In this document: in pieces, positions 9,952 through 18,539 of the stretch | Numbering within the stretch: position 1 is the first letter of the stretch | How the letters are laid out: every line of letters starts with the position of its first letter | Assembly: GCA_038213195.1 (NCBI GenBank) | Contig: JBBQTN010000002.1 | Span: 1 to 64,000, forward strand | Direction of reading: 5' to 3' | Length of the DNA: 64,000 nucleotides | DNA from: JAODBQ01 sp038213195 | GTDB lineage: Bacteria; Actinomycetota; Acidimicrobiia; Acidimicrobiales; Ilumatobacteraceae | The notes under the pieces: generated by a model | What the model was told of the DNA's origin: nothing | Database searches by the model: none | What the model saw: the letters and a program-made list of their open reading frames with translations, nothing else | Program-made: the position numbers and the translations under genes

Positions 9952-10497
9952 ATGCGTCTCCCCCGCCCGCGTACGCTGCGCTCACCGCTGGCGCGGGCGG
10001 TGGTGCCGGTCGGTCTCGGCCTCGTCTTCCTCGGAGTCCTCGCGCTGCTGCTGTGGGGCGTCGCCTCACTGCTCTCCAACGGCAGCGCGAAGACCACGAA
10101 CCTGTTCGCCACCAAGACGTTCCAGCCGGGCCTGGCCAGCGGGTACGCGAAGCTGGTCGAGCAGGACGGGCCGATCCTGTTCCCCGACCTGCTCGGCACC
10201 GATGGCGACAAGACGATCGTGCTCGACCACCGCGGGACCGATCCGACGACGGGCTGGGTGATCTACCTCGCCCACCCCGCCGACCGGCCCTTGTCGTGCA
10301 AGGTGACCCAAGTGCGCCACACCAGCAACTTCACCGACTGCGATGGCCGCACGGTCCCGGTCGATCAACTCGCTGCTCCGGCCCGTGGCATCCGCCCCGA
10401 CGTGAGCACGAACGGCATCCTCAGCCTCGATCTCATCCCGGACGGTTCGACAGCGCCACCGAGCACGGTGGCCGCCGGAACTTCGACGACGGGCTGA
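9952..10497 (+). CDS. Membrane-anchored protein with a possible degenerate Rieske-like domain
   Basis: 181 residues. After a basic N-terminus a single membrane anchor (VVPVGLGLVFLGVLALLLWG and following residues) is seen; the rest is extracytoplasmic. The outer domain has a Cys pair in LSCKVTQ and NFTDCDGRTVPVDQL, then GIRPDV and LSLDLIP. The spacing and the final strand recall the C-terminal part of Rieske-type domains, but the two iron-binding Cys-x-His motifs are missing, so no cluster is expected. A Ser/Thr-rich tail ends the protein. TACTGT lies 5 nt before the ATG. Not recognised with confidence. Confidence 0.65.
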   Translation: MRLPRPRTLRSPLARAVVPVGLGLVFLGVLALLLWGVASLLSNGSAKTTNLFATKTFQPGLASGYAKLVEQDGPILFPDLLGTDGDKTIVLDHRGTDPTTGWVIYLAHPADRPLSCKVTQVRHTSNFTDCDGRTVPVDQLAAPARGIRPDVSTNGILSLDLIPDGSTAPPSTVAAGTSTTG

Positions 10498-10510
10498 ACG
10501 TCCGACAGAG

Positions 10511-11896
10511 ATGATGAACCGCCGCAACTTCGTCGCCCTCCTGGCCGTCCCCGCGATCGTCGAACTGCTCCAGGCCTGCGGAGCCGGCACGGGCACACAG
10601 CCGACGAACCCGACGCCGTTCACGTCGACATCGCCCACGTCGACATCGCCCACCTCGACACAGCCATCGTCGACACTGCCTGACTCGACGCAGCCCACCT
10701 CGACGCAGCTCTCGCCGGTGAAGAGCGGCCTGCTGGTCAAGCGCGACCTGCCCCGCGCCGCCGCAGCGCCAGGTGACGAGGCCGCTGCGACCGCTGCAGT
10801 CGACGCCTTCGGGGCCGACCTCTTCGCCCGCGTCATCGGCGCGGCCGGCGATGCGAACGTCGTCTTCTCGCCGGCGAGCATCCTCATCGCGCTGTCGATG
10901 GCGTCGGCCGGAGCGCGCGGCGACACGCTCTCCCAACTCGATCAGGCTCTGCACGTGGCAGATCCAGCCACCATCCACCAGTCGGTGAACGCACTGTCGA
11001 CCGCTCTTGCGGCGCGCACCGCGGGGAGCGGTGACGACGAGACGAAGCTGGAGATCACCAACTCGCTGTGGGCGCAACGCGACCTGCAGTTCGTCGACGC
11101 GTTCCTCGACACCCTCGCTGCGGACTACGGCACCGGCGTCTACACCGTCGACTACAAGGCGAGCCCCGAAGCCGCGCGTGCGGCGATCAACGCCTGGGTG
11201 GACGACGCGACGCACGCGCGCATCCCGGCGCTCCTGGCCGCGGGTGCGATCACCGTCGCCACCCGGCTGACCCTGGTGAACACGATCTACATGAAGGCGC
11301 GGTGGCGCGCCGAGTTCGACGAGGACGCCACGATCGACTCGCCCTTCACGACAGCAGCCGGAGTGGTCGTGCAGGCGAAGACCATGCACCACACCGCCTC
11401 CTTCGGCTACGCCGCGGCCGGCGGCTGGCGGGCGATCGACCTGCCCTACCTGAGCGCCGGGCTGACGATGACCGTGATCGTGCCCGACGGCGCCACGGTC
11501 CCCGTGCTCGCCGACGTCGTCGGCGCGCTCGCCCCGGCGATGGTGCACCTCGGTCTGCCACGGTTCGACTTCGCCACGACGACAGCGCTCGCCGACACGC
11601 TGCAGGCACTCGGTGTCACCGCCGCGTTCGATCCGCGCCGCGCCGACTTCTCGGGGATCACCACCACAGAACCGCTGGCCATCTCCGATGTCGTCCACCA
11701 GGCCAACATCACGGTCGACGAGCACGGGACGGAGGCCGCCGCCGCGACTGCAGTGATCATGACGGGCTCAGCGGCTCCGGCTCCCGGTGGCGAGCCGATC
11801 GAGTTCGTCGTCGACCGCCCGTTCGTGTTCGTGGTCCGCGACGTGCCGACTGGGGCGGTGCTGTTCCTCGGCCGCGTCACCGACCCGACGGCGTGA
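10511..11896 (+). CDS. Secreted/lipid-anchored serpin (serine protease inhibitor)
   Basis: 461 residues. The N-terminus has a twin-arginine motif (RRNFV) and a hydrophobic stretch ending LLQAC at C23, so export and lipid anchoring are likely. Residues 36-68 are a Thr/Ser/Pro linker of near-repeated short units. The serpin fold follows from about 95: VVFSPASILIALSMASAGA, LTLVNTIYMKARWRAEFD and RPFVFVVRD. The hinge of the reactive centre loop is intact (GTEAAAATA, 406-414), the signature of an inhibitory serpin. Counting from alpha-1-antitrypsin places P1 near S420. Serpins trap target proteases irreversibly by loop insertion; the target here is unknown. It is convergent with the kinase gene, 13 bp apart. 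Confidence 0.9.
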   Translation: MMNRRNFVALLAVPAIVELLQACGAGTGTQPTNPTPFTSTSPTSTSPTSTQPSSTLPDSTQPTSTQLSPVKSGLLVKRDLPRAAAAPGDEAAATAAVDAFGADLFARVIGAAGDANVVFSPASILIALSMASAGARGDTLSQLDQALHVADPATIHQSVNALSTALAARTAGSGDDETKLEITNSLWAQRDLQFVDAFLDTLAADYGTGVYTVDYKASPEAARAAINAWVDDATHARIPALLAAGAITVATRLTLVNTIYMKARWRAEFDEDATIDSPFTTAAGVVVQAKTMHHTASFGYAAAGGWRAIDLPYLSAGLTMTVIVPDGATVPVLADVVGALAPAMVHLGLPRFDFATTTALADTLQALGVTAAFDPRRADFSGITTTEPLAISDVVHQANITVDEHGTEAAAATAVIMTGSAAPAPGGEPIEFVVDRPFVFVVRDVPTGAVLFLGRVTDPTA

Positions 11897-11909
11897 CCGC
11901 GACGCACTG

Positions 11910-13883
11910 CTACCCGTAGGTGACGGTGAGCTTCGACGTCGAGCCGTCGAGGAACCTGACGGTCACCACGGTCTCGGTGCCCGCCGGCGGCCCCGCAGGG
12001 AGCGTGATCGAGAAGTACTTCTCCTCGCCGTCGTAGCGGACCGTCCCGTTGGCGTCACTGACCGCCACAACGGGTTGGGCGGTGGATCGAACGCTGAACA
12101 GCAGCGTCGCGACGGGGCTGCGCAGGTTGACGGTGGCGCGGAGCACGAGAATCAACCGGCGGTTGTCGGTGGCGACCGCCGCGCACCGGGGGCCGGGTGC
12201 GCAGTCGGGGCTGATCTGGACCGCACTTGACACCGCCTTGCAGTCGGAGGCGCACTCGGTCAACGTAACGATCTTGCCATCGGCGCCGACCTGGAAGCCG
12301 CTGATCTCAGCCGACTTGTCGGCCTCGATGACATACCCGTCATTGCTGGCGATCATGGGCGTGGTCGGCGCGTTCGGGGCGAGCCGTAGCCACTCTGCGT
12401 AGAACCACGCCGGCGTCTCCGCTTCGGCCATCGCGCTCGGGCTCTGGCGCGTCTGCAGCGCCAGTGCGAACGCGCCCTGTGGAGTGGCCGGCTGCGTGAC
12501 CGGCCGGCCGATCACGTCACCGAACGGACCCACGGGCGCGGCGGTCTTGACGAGCGGCGATGAGGTCGTCGACGCCGCGGTCGCGAGCGGTGCGGTCGTC
12601 ACCCGCGTCGGTGCCGCCGACTCCACCGCGGGCGGCCGTGCGGCCGGCGTCGCCACGACCGTGGCTGCTGATGTCGTGCCCGCTGCGGCTGTGATCGCTG
12701 CGGTCGTGGTTGCCGGCGACGTGGCGAACGTCGCCGTTGCCGCTGTCGAGCGTTCCGTCGTGGCCGGTGCGTGTGCCACTGCGGCCACCGTCGAAGCGGT
12801 GGCAGGTCGCTCCGGCGCGGCTCGGGCGGACTGCGCCCGGAGCACACCGTGAGTCGTCTCGCCCCTACTCCAGATCAGCCATCCAGCGACGGCGGCGAGG
12901 GCGAGCAGCAGCACGACGCCGGTCGCGACGGGGGTCCGTCGCGGCTGGAGCGGTGCTCGCGCAGTTCGGCGAGCGCCGCTCGTGACCGGCGCTGGAGCGG
13001 GATCGTCGCCCGACGAGGAGCCCACGAGGAGCGATCCGTCCGGGAACGCGGCGCGCAGCTCACGGACGAGGCCAGCGCACGTCGCGTCGTGATCGCTGTG
13101 GCCCGTACCGAGCGCACGCGCGAACACGTCGTCGACGGCCGCCGGCAGCTGCGGCTGCAGCGCGATGACGCTCGGGATCGGCTGCGGGGAGGTCGCGGCG
13201 GGGCCGGTGTCGGAGCTCGCGCCGAACGGATGGTGCCCCGTCAGCATCTCGAACGCGGTGCAGGCCAGCGACCGGATGTCGGCGCGGCGATCGAGGCTCG
13301 CCGACGTGCTGCTCTGCTCGGCCGTGGTGTGACCGCTCATGCCGGCGAACATCTGCTGCACCGGTTCGCCGGCCGGCAGATCGAGGCGTTTGGTGATGCC
13401 GACGTCGACCAGATATGCCCCTGGCGCCTCCTCGCCGGTCGTGATCATGATGTTCGCAGGGCTGACCTCGCGATGCGCGGCCCCGTGGCGGTGCGCGTAG
13501 TCGAGCGCTGAAGCGATCTGGTCGAGGAAGCGCAACGCAGTGGCCGGCCCGAGTGGTCGACGTGGGGGCCGGCTCCTGATCAGCTCGCGCAGCGACACGC
13601 CCTCGATGAATTGAGTGACGAAGTACAGCGAGCCGTCGACCGCGTTGGAATCGAACACCGTGACGATGTGCGGGTGCTCACCGAGCTGCGCGGCGATCGT
13701 CGACTCGCGTGCGAAGCGCGCCCTGAACCCTGCGTCGCGCGCCATCCGCGTGCCGAGCACCTTGAACGCCACGCGCCGCTGCAGCCGGAGATCGAAGGCC
13801 GAATAGACGACCGTCACGCTGCCCTGTTCGATCACCTCGTCGAGCCGATAGTGATCGACGACCTCACCCACTGCGAGCCCCAT
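11910..13883 (-). CDS. Transmembrane Ser/Thr kinase-like protein, probably a pseudokinase
   Basis: 657 residues. A PknB-type kinase domain (about 10-285) is followed by a Pro/Arg-rich juxtamembrane segment, one membrane span (about 319-338), a long Ala/Thr/Ser/Val-rich linker, and a folded external domain of about 190 residues with Cys pairs. The ATP lysine (K41 in VAFKVL), a possible helix-C Glu (E60) and the metal Asp (D160) remain. The glycine loop is reduced to EQGSVTVVY, the catalytic HRD is HRE (137-139), the following K-P is S-P, and DFG is DVG. It may bind nucleotide but catalysis is doubtful. The external domain probably senses a ligand. It is divergent from ppgK. Confidence 0.85.
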   Translation of the reverse strand: MGLAVGEVVDHYRLDEVIEQGSVTVVYSAFDLRLQRRVAFKVLGTRMARDAGFRARFARESTIAAQLGEHPHIVTVFDSNAVDGSLYFVTQFIEGVSLRELIRSRPPRRPLGPATALRFLDQIASALDYAHRHGAAHREVSPANIMITTGEEAPGAYLVDVGITKRLDLPAGEPVQQMFAGMSGHTTAEQSSTSASLDRRADIRSLACTAFEMLTGHHPFGASSDTGPAATSPQPIPSVIALQPQLPAAVDDVFARALGTGHSDHDATCAGLVRELRAAFPDGSLLVGSSSGDDPAPAPVTSGARRTARAPLQPRRTPVATGVVLLLALAAVAGWLIWSRGETTHGVLRAQSARAAPERPATASTVAAVAHAPATTERSTAATATFATSPATTTAAITAAAGTTSAATVVATPAARPPAVESAAPTRVTTAPLATAASTTSSPLVKTAAPVGPFGDVIGRPVTQPATPQGAFALALQTRQSPSAMAEAETPAWFYAEWLRLAPNAPTTPMIASNDGYVIEADKSAEISGFQVGADGKIVTLTECASDCKAVSSAVQISPDCAPGPRCAAVATDNRRLILVLRATVNLRSPVATLLFSVRSTAQPVVAVSDANGTVRYDGEEKYFSITLPAGPPAGTETVVTVRFLDGSTSKLTVTYG

Positions 13884-13949
13884 GCCGCAAGGAGTATGTC
13901 AAGCGCGGCGAGACCGCAGAGAGCGGGGCCTGTGCGCGACGATGGGAGC

Positions 13950-14687
13950 GTGGCACAACAGCACGTTCTCGGGATCGACATCGGTGGCTCCGGCATCAAG
14001 GGTGCGCCGGTCGACCCAGGGCGCGGCAAGCTGCTCAGCGAGCGGTTCCGGATCGCGACGCCGGTCCCCGCGACCCCTGCGGCGGTGGCCGCGACGGTCG
14101 GCGAGCTCGCCAAGCACTTCCAATGGAAGGGTCCGATCGGTGCGACGATGCCCGGCGTCGTCAAGGACGGCAGGCTGCTGACTGCAGCGAACATCGATCC
14201 GAGCTGGATCGGCAGCGACGCCGCCGCGCTGTTCGCCGCGGCCACTGACACGACGGTGAAGGTCATCAACGACGCCGACGCGGCCGGCATCGCCGAGATG
14301 CGCTTCGGCGCCGGCAAGGGCCGCAAGGGCGTCGTCGTGATGATCACCCTCGGCACGGGCATCGGCTGCGCGTTGTTCAACGACGGTGTCCTGCTGCCGA
14401 ACACGGAGCTCGGCCACCTCGAGATCCGCGGCAAGGATGCGGAGAGCCGGGCCAGCGCGCGGATCAAGGATGAACGCAAGGAGTCCTGGTCGAAGTGGGC
14501 CAAGCGCGTCGACGAGTACCTCGATCGTCTCGACGCGTTGGTCTGGCCGGATCTGATCATCATCGGCGGCGGCGTCTCCAAGAACGCCGACAAGTTCTTC
14601 CCCAAGCTCAGCACCCGCGCCGAGCTGGTCGCAGCCACGCTGCAGAACGACGCCGGCATCGTCGGCGCCGCCCTCATCGGCCGCTAG
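13950..14687 (+). CDS. ppgK: Polyphosphate glucokinase (ROK family)
   Basis: 245 residues. The enzyme phosphorylates glucose using polyphosphate or ATP and is typical of actinobacteria. LGIDIGGSGIKGAPVD is the PPGK N-terminus, VKVINDADAAGIAEMRFG includes the catalytic Asp region, and VMITLGTGIGCALF and NTELGHLEI follow. The C-terminal part has PDLIIIGGGVSKN. The ROK zinc-binding Cys cluster is absent, as expected for PPGK. The GTG at 13950 was chosen because the conserved sequence begins five residues later and GACGAT lies 6 nt upstream; an in-frame GTG at 13932 is an alternative. A second ROK kinase lies at 41.0 kb. Confidence 0.93.
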   Translation: MAQQHVLGIDIGGSGIKGAPVDPGRGKLLSERFRIATPVPATPAAVAATVGELAKHFQWKGPIGATMPGVVKDGRLLTAANIDPSWIGSDAAALFAAATDTTVKVINDADAAGIAEMRFGAGKGRKGVVVMITLGTGIGCALFNDGVLLPNTELGHLEIRGKDAESRASARIKDERKESWSKWAKRVDEYLDRLDALVWPDLIIIGGGVSKNADKFFPKLSTRAELVAATLQNDAGIVGAALIGR

Positions 14688-14765
14688 CGACCGCGTCGTC
14701 AGGCCTGGCGCCCGTCGCGGGGCCCGCAGGCCGGCGACCCTCGGCGAGACGATGGGTCGAGCGCC

Positions 14766-14877
14766 GACAGGCCCGAGGGAGCAGGCGAAGCGGAGCGGAG
14801 CGGAGCCCAGTCCCGACCCAATCAGGACAGGCCCGGGAGGGAGCAGGCGAAGCGAAGCGGAGCCCAGTCCCGACCCA
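14766..14877. repeat. Dispersed GC-rich repeat, two tandem copies (site A)
   Basis: Two copies, 14766-14820 and 14826-14877, of a unit that starts GACAGGCCCG, continues GGAGCAGGCGAAGCG and ends CCCAGTCCCGACCCA. The copies differ mainly by a few extra GCGGA units and a 2-base insertion. They fill the gap between the ppgK and flavodoxin-like gene tails. Related sequence is found at 24466-24585 (inside a gene) and 45047-45128. Confidence 0.8.
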
Positions 14878-14878
14878 G

Positions 14879-15310
14879 TCAGATCGGCACTGGCGTGTTG
14901 GCGACCAGTCGAGAGGCGAACTCCTCGCTGTGCGCCTCGAGCTTGCTGCGGTTGAGCGCCACCCCACCGATCACGTCCGCGCCGAGACCGCGGACGATGG
15001 CGGTGAGCTTGTCGAGCGTCTTCGCGGGGTCGAGCGCGAACGTGCAGAACACAGCGGCCTGCTTGCCGCGCATCGCCGGGAGCTGGGAGATCGCCGCCGC
15101 ACCCCACGGTCCCTGACCGACGATGAACAGACCGTGCACCCAGGTACCGACGATGACGAGGTCCGCGTCCTGGATCGCGGCGAAGTCGGGCTGGCGCACC
15201 CGCGACACACCGGTGATCTCCCAACCCTGCTGCTGCAGGTCGGTGGCGATCAGCTCGCCCGCTCTCCAGGTGTTGCCGGTGAGACTCTCGATCAGCAGCG
15301 CAGCCTTCAT
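14879..15310 (-). CDS. Flavodoxin-like protein
   Basis: 143 residues. AALLIESLTGNTWRAGELIA matches the phosphate-binding loop of flavodoxins (usually T/S-x-T-G-N-T). DLVIVGTWVHGLFIVGQGPW corresponds to the isoalloxazine-contact loop, and AVFCTFALDP to the third flavin loop. It probably binds FMN and carries electrons or acts as a small reductase in the cytoplasm; the partner is unknown. The stop codon abuts the dispersed repeat. GACAAT lies 7 nt upstream of the ATG. Confidence 0.8.
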   Translation of the reverse strand: MKAALLIESLTGNTWRAGELIATDLQQQGWEITGVSRVRQPDFAAIQDADLVIVGTWVHGLFIVGQGPWGAAAISQLPAMRGKQAAVFCTFALDPAKTLDKLTAIVRGLGADVIGGVALNRSKLEAHSEEFASRLVANTPVPI

Positions 15311-15368
15311 GGCTGTGATTGTCGCACGCCGACGCGCCGCGCAGCTCCGCCCGAACTGCCGAGCCGGG

Positions 15369-17663
15369 CTACAACTTCTTCAGCGGCGCCCAGGCGAGGG
15401 CGAGGTGCTTCGTGCCCGCCTCGCGGAAGCGGATCGTCGCTTCGGCCTTGTCGCCCTGACCGCGGATCTCGAGGATCACACCCTCGCCGAACGACGGGTG
15501 CTCGACGTCGTCGCCGGTCTGCAACCCGATGTCCTGCGAGTTCGACTTCGACGGTGAATCGAGGCGCCGGCCGGCGTTGATCGCCGCGTCCACGACGCGC
15601 TCGCGGTGCCGTCCGGCTTCCTCCTCGTCCGGGTCGAACGTCGCCCGTGGGCTGCGCCGGTACGGCGGCGGGTCGCCGTCGAAGCCGTCCCGCCGGCGGT
15701 AGCTCTGCCGACCGTACGAGCTGTGCCCGCCGACGTTGCCCTGGCTGGTGACCAGCTCGACGGGGATCTCGTCGAGGAACCGCGACGGCGGGTTGTAGTT
15801 CGTCGTGCCGAACAGCTGTCGGCTCCACGCGTGGCTGAGGTGGAGCAACTGCTGGGCGCGGGTGATCCCGACATACGCGAGGCGGCGCTCCTCCTCCATC
15901 TCCGACGGCTCCTTCAGGGCGCGGATGTGCGGGAACACCCCGTCCTCCATGCCGATCACGAACACGATCGGGAACTCGAGCCCCTTCGCCGAGTGGAGCG
16001 TCATCAGCACGACCTTGTCGTCCTGGTCGAGCTCGTCGGTGTCCGCGACCAGGGCGACCTGCTCGAGGAACTCGCCGAGCCGGGTGAACTCGCGTGCCGA
16101 TCCGACGAGCTCGCCGAGGTTCTCCACCCGGCCGGCGGACTCGACGGTCTGCTCCGCCTCGAGCTCGGCGAGGTACCCGCTGCCGTCGAGCGCGGCCTGC
16201 AGCACGTCTGCCGGGCCGGTGTCGTCGTCGTCATCGTCGGCGGCGGTGACGAGGATCGCGAGCTGGTCGAGCAGCCGGACGAATGACTCGACGCCGCGTG
16301 CCGCCGGCCCGGTGAGCCCCGCCTCGCTGGCGTGGCGCATCGCCTCGACGAACTGCACGCCGGCGTTGGTGGCGAAGGCATCGAGCTTGGCGACGCTGCC
16401 GTCGCCGACACCGCGCTTCGGCACGTTGAGGACGCGCTTGATGCTCACCTCGTCGGCCGGGTTGACGACGGCGCGCAGGTACGCCATCGCGTCCTTGATC
16501 TCCTTGCGGTCGTAGAAGCGCGTGCCACCGACGACCTTGTAGGGGATCGCGAAGCGCATCAGCGACTCCTCGAGCACCCGGCTCTGTGCGTTCGTGCGGT
16601 AGAAGGCGGCCATCTCCTTCCACATCGCGTGGCGGTCGGTGTGCAGGCTCTGCATCCGCCGCGCGACGAACATCGCCTCGTCGCCCTCGTCCTCGGCGTG
16701 GTAGCGGATGATCTTGTCGCCGGCGCCGAGCTCGCTCCAGAGGTGCTTCTCCTTGCGGTCCGGGTTGTTGGCGATGACTGCGTTCGCCGCGTCGAGGATC
16801 ACCTGGGTGCTGCGGTAGTTCTGGTCGAGGACGATCGTGGTGACGTCGTCGAAGGTCTCCTCGAACTGGAGGATGTTGCGCACGTCGGCGCCGCGCCATC
16901 CGTAGACCGACTGGTCGCCGTCGCCCACGATCGTGATCTGCTGGTGGCCGGCGGCGAGCATCAGCGCGATCTCGTTCTGGGCCATGTTGGTGTCCTGGTA
17001 CTCGTCGACGAGCACGTACTGGAACCGTTGCTGGTACTGCTCGAGCACCTCCGCGTGGTCGCGGAACAGCTCGACGGTCTTCATCAACAGATCGTCGAAG
17101 TCCATCGCTCCCGCCTTGTGCAACCGGGCCTGGTACTCGACGTAGATGTCGGCATGCTTGCGCTCGAACGGGTTGCTCGCCTTGGCCACCGCCTCCGCTG
17201 GGCCGACGAGCTCGTTCTTCCAGAGGCTGATCTGCCCGTGGACACCGCGGGGCGGGAACCGCTTGGCGTCGAGGCCGAGGTCGCGCACGACGTAACCGGT
17301 GAGGCGCTGGGCGTCGGCCTGGTCGTAGATGCTGAAGTTGCGCGGGTAGCCGAGGTGGTGTGCCTGGGCGCGCAGGACGCGCACGCACGCCGAGTGGAAC
17401 GTGCTCACCCAGATCGCCTTGGCGACAGGGCCGACGAGCGCCGCGACCCGGTGGCGCATCTCCTCTGCCGCCTTGTTGGTGAACGTGATCGCCAGGATCG
17501 CCGTCGGCGGAACACCCTCGTGGATGAGGTGGGCGATGCGATGGGTGAGCACACGGGTCTTGCCCGACCCTGCACCGGCGACCACGAGCAACGGGCCGCC
17601 ACGGTGCACGACAGCGTCGAGCTGGTCGGGGTTCAGCGAGTCGAGATCGAGCGGGTCCGGCAT
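15369..17663 (-). CDS. pcrA: ATP-dependent DNA helicase PcrA/UvrD
   Basis: 764 residues from the ATG at 17663 (MPDPLDLDSLNPDQLDAV); a longer in-frame start adds 14 unlike residues. A superfamily 1A 3'-5' helicase for nucleotide excision and mismatch repair and for clearing replication blocks. Seen in order: motif I VVAGAGSGKTRVLTHRI, Ia ITFTNKAAEEM, II LVDEYQDTN, III GDGDQSVYGWRGAD, IV QNYRSTQVILDAAN, V VLMTLHSAKGLEFPIVFVIG and VI YVGITRAQQLLHL. The C-terminal Tudor-like domain (GDDVEHPSFGEGVI...) that in PcrA contacts RNA polymerase is present. An acidic DDDDD insertion lies in the 2B region. TACACT precedes the ATG by 9 nt. Confidence 0.96.
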   Translation of the reverse strand: MPDPLDLDSLNPDQLDAVVHRGGPLLVVAGAGSGKTRVLTHRIAHLIHEGVPPTAILAITFTNKAAEEMRHRVAALVGPVAKAIWVSTFHSACVRVLRAQAHHLGYPRNFSIYDQADAQRLTGYVVRDLGLDAKRFPPRGVHGQISLWKNELVGPAEAVAKASNPFERKHADIYVEYQARLHKAGAMDFDDLLMKTVELFRDHAEVLEQYQQRFQYVLVDEYQDTNMAQNEIALMLAAGHQQITIVGDGDQSVYGWRGADVRNILQFEETFDDVTTIVLDQNYRSTQVILDAANAVIANNPDRKEKHLWSELGAGDKIIRYHAEDEGDEAMFVARRMQSLHTDRHAMWKEMAAFYRTNAQSRVLEESLMRFAIPYKVVGGTRFYDRKEIKDAMAYLRAVVNPADEVSIKRVLNVPKRGVGDGSVAKLDAFATNAGVQFVEAMRHASEAGLTGPAARGVESFVRLLDQLAILVTAADDDDDDTGPADVLQAALDGSGYLAELEAEQTVESAGRVENLGELVGSAREFTRLGEFLEQVALVADTDELDQDDKVVLMTLHSAKGLEFPIVFVIGMEDGVFPHIRALKEPSEMEEERRLAYVGITRAQQLLHLSHAWSRQLFGTTNYNPPSRFLDEIPVELVTSQGNVGGHSSYGRQSYRRRDGFDGDPPPYRRSPRATFDPDEEEAGRHRERVVDAAINAGRRLDSPSKSNSQDIGLQTGDDVEHPSFGEGVILEIRGQGDKAEATIRFREAGTKHLALAWAPLKKL

Positions 17664-17779
17664 GGCCTCACCAGTGTACGAACGGGGTGTCGCCGCCCAG
17701 GGCACCTCGCCCTACGATCCGCGTTGACCGCTGTGGCCCGGTTCCCTACGGTGCTGTGTCCCCAGCAGAGGAGGCCCAC

Positions 17780-18487
17780 GTGCGTTCGATCCGGCAGGCG
17801 CCGCCCATCGCGACGTTGCTCGCCGTCGTCGCGCTCGGCGCCTGCGGCAGCTCGACGTCGACCTCGGCGACGAACCTGAGCGGGGCGACCACGACCTCGG
17901 CGTCGAACACGAGTGGGGCGACCACGACCGCGGGGAGTCCGGCGACGCCCGCCACGACCTCCGGTACGTCGACGACCACCACGACCGCGGTCCCGGGCAC
18001 GGCGAACGCCGAGGTGACGACGTCGAGCTCTCCTGGACCGGCGCCGGCCGCGACGGTCGCGGCCGCGGCAGCAGGCGCAGGCGGTGCGGCGACGGCAGCA
18101 GGCGCTGGCGGTTCGGCGACGACGTCGGCTGGCGGTGCGGCCCCGTCGACTGCGGCGGTGGCCGCGGCGATCCCCGACGACACCACGCCCACGGCGGGCG
18201 GCGACGCCGACGCGTTCTGCCGGTTCGAGGTGAACATCCGGGGCGCGACGACCACGGCCAAGAGCGAGAAGGACTTCTTCGCCGCCTTGAAGACGTTCGA
18301 ACCGAGCATGGACCAGTGGGTCAAGGATGCGCCGACGGTCCAGCTCAGGGCGGCGGCCACCAAGGTGCACGCCGCCGTGGAGCAGGCCATCGCCTCGAAC
18401 AGCGCCGATCTGTTCAACGGCGATTCGCTGAACGACGCGTTCCTCCCGATCGCAGGGTTCTGCGCCGCGGCACCGGCGGGCGGATGA
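17780..18487 (+). CDS. Putative lipoprotein with Ala/Thr/Ser-rich linker
   Basis: 235 residues from the GTG at 17780, preceded by the ribosome-binding site GAGGAGG. The signal peptide ends in a lipobox, LAVVALGACG. About 120 residues of low-complexity Thr/Ser/Ala/Gly sequence follow, then a small conserved-looking C-terminal domain of about 90 residues containing DAFCRFEVNIRGATTTAKSE and AAVEQAIASNSADLFN, with two cysteines. The family is not recognised. It is probably anchored outside the membrane by the lipid. Confidence 0.7.
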   Translation: MRSIRQAPPIATLLAVVALGACGSSTSTSATNLSGATTTSASNTSGATTTAGSPATPATTSGTSTTTTTAVPGTANAEVTTSSSPGPAPAATVAAAAAGAGGAATAAGAGGSATTSAGGAAPSTAAVAAAIPDDTTPTAGGDADAFCRFEVNIRGATTTAKSEKDFFAALKTFEPSMDQWVKDAPTVQLRAAATKVHAAVEQAIASNSADLFNGDSLNDAFLPIAGFCAAAPAGG

Positions 18488-18539
18488 GCGCGCCCAGCGG
18501 GAGGATGATCGAGCGGGAACAGCGGCGCCGGCCGGCGGG

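Noticed and set aside
9952..10497. Functional Rieske iron-sulfur protein
   Set aside because: The two Cys-x-His ligand motifs are missing; only a vague resemblance of the domain end remains.
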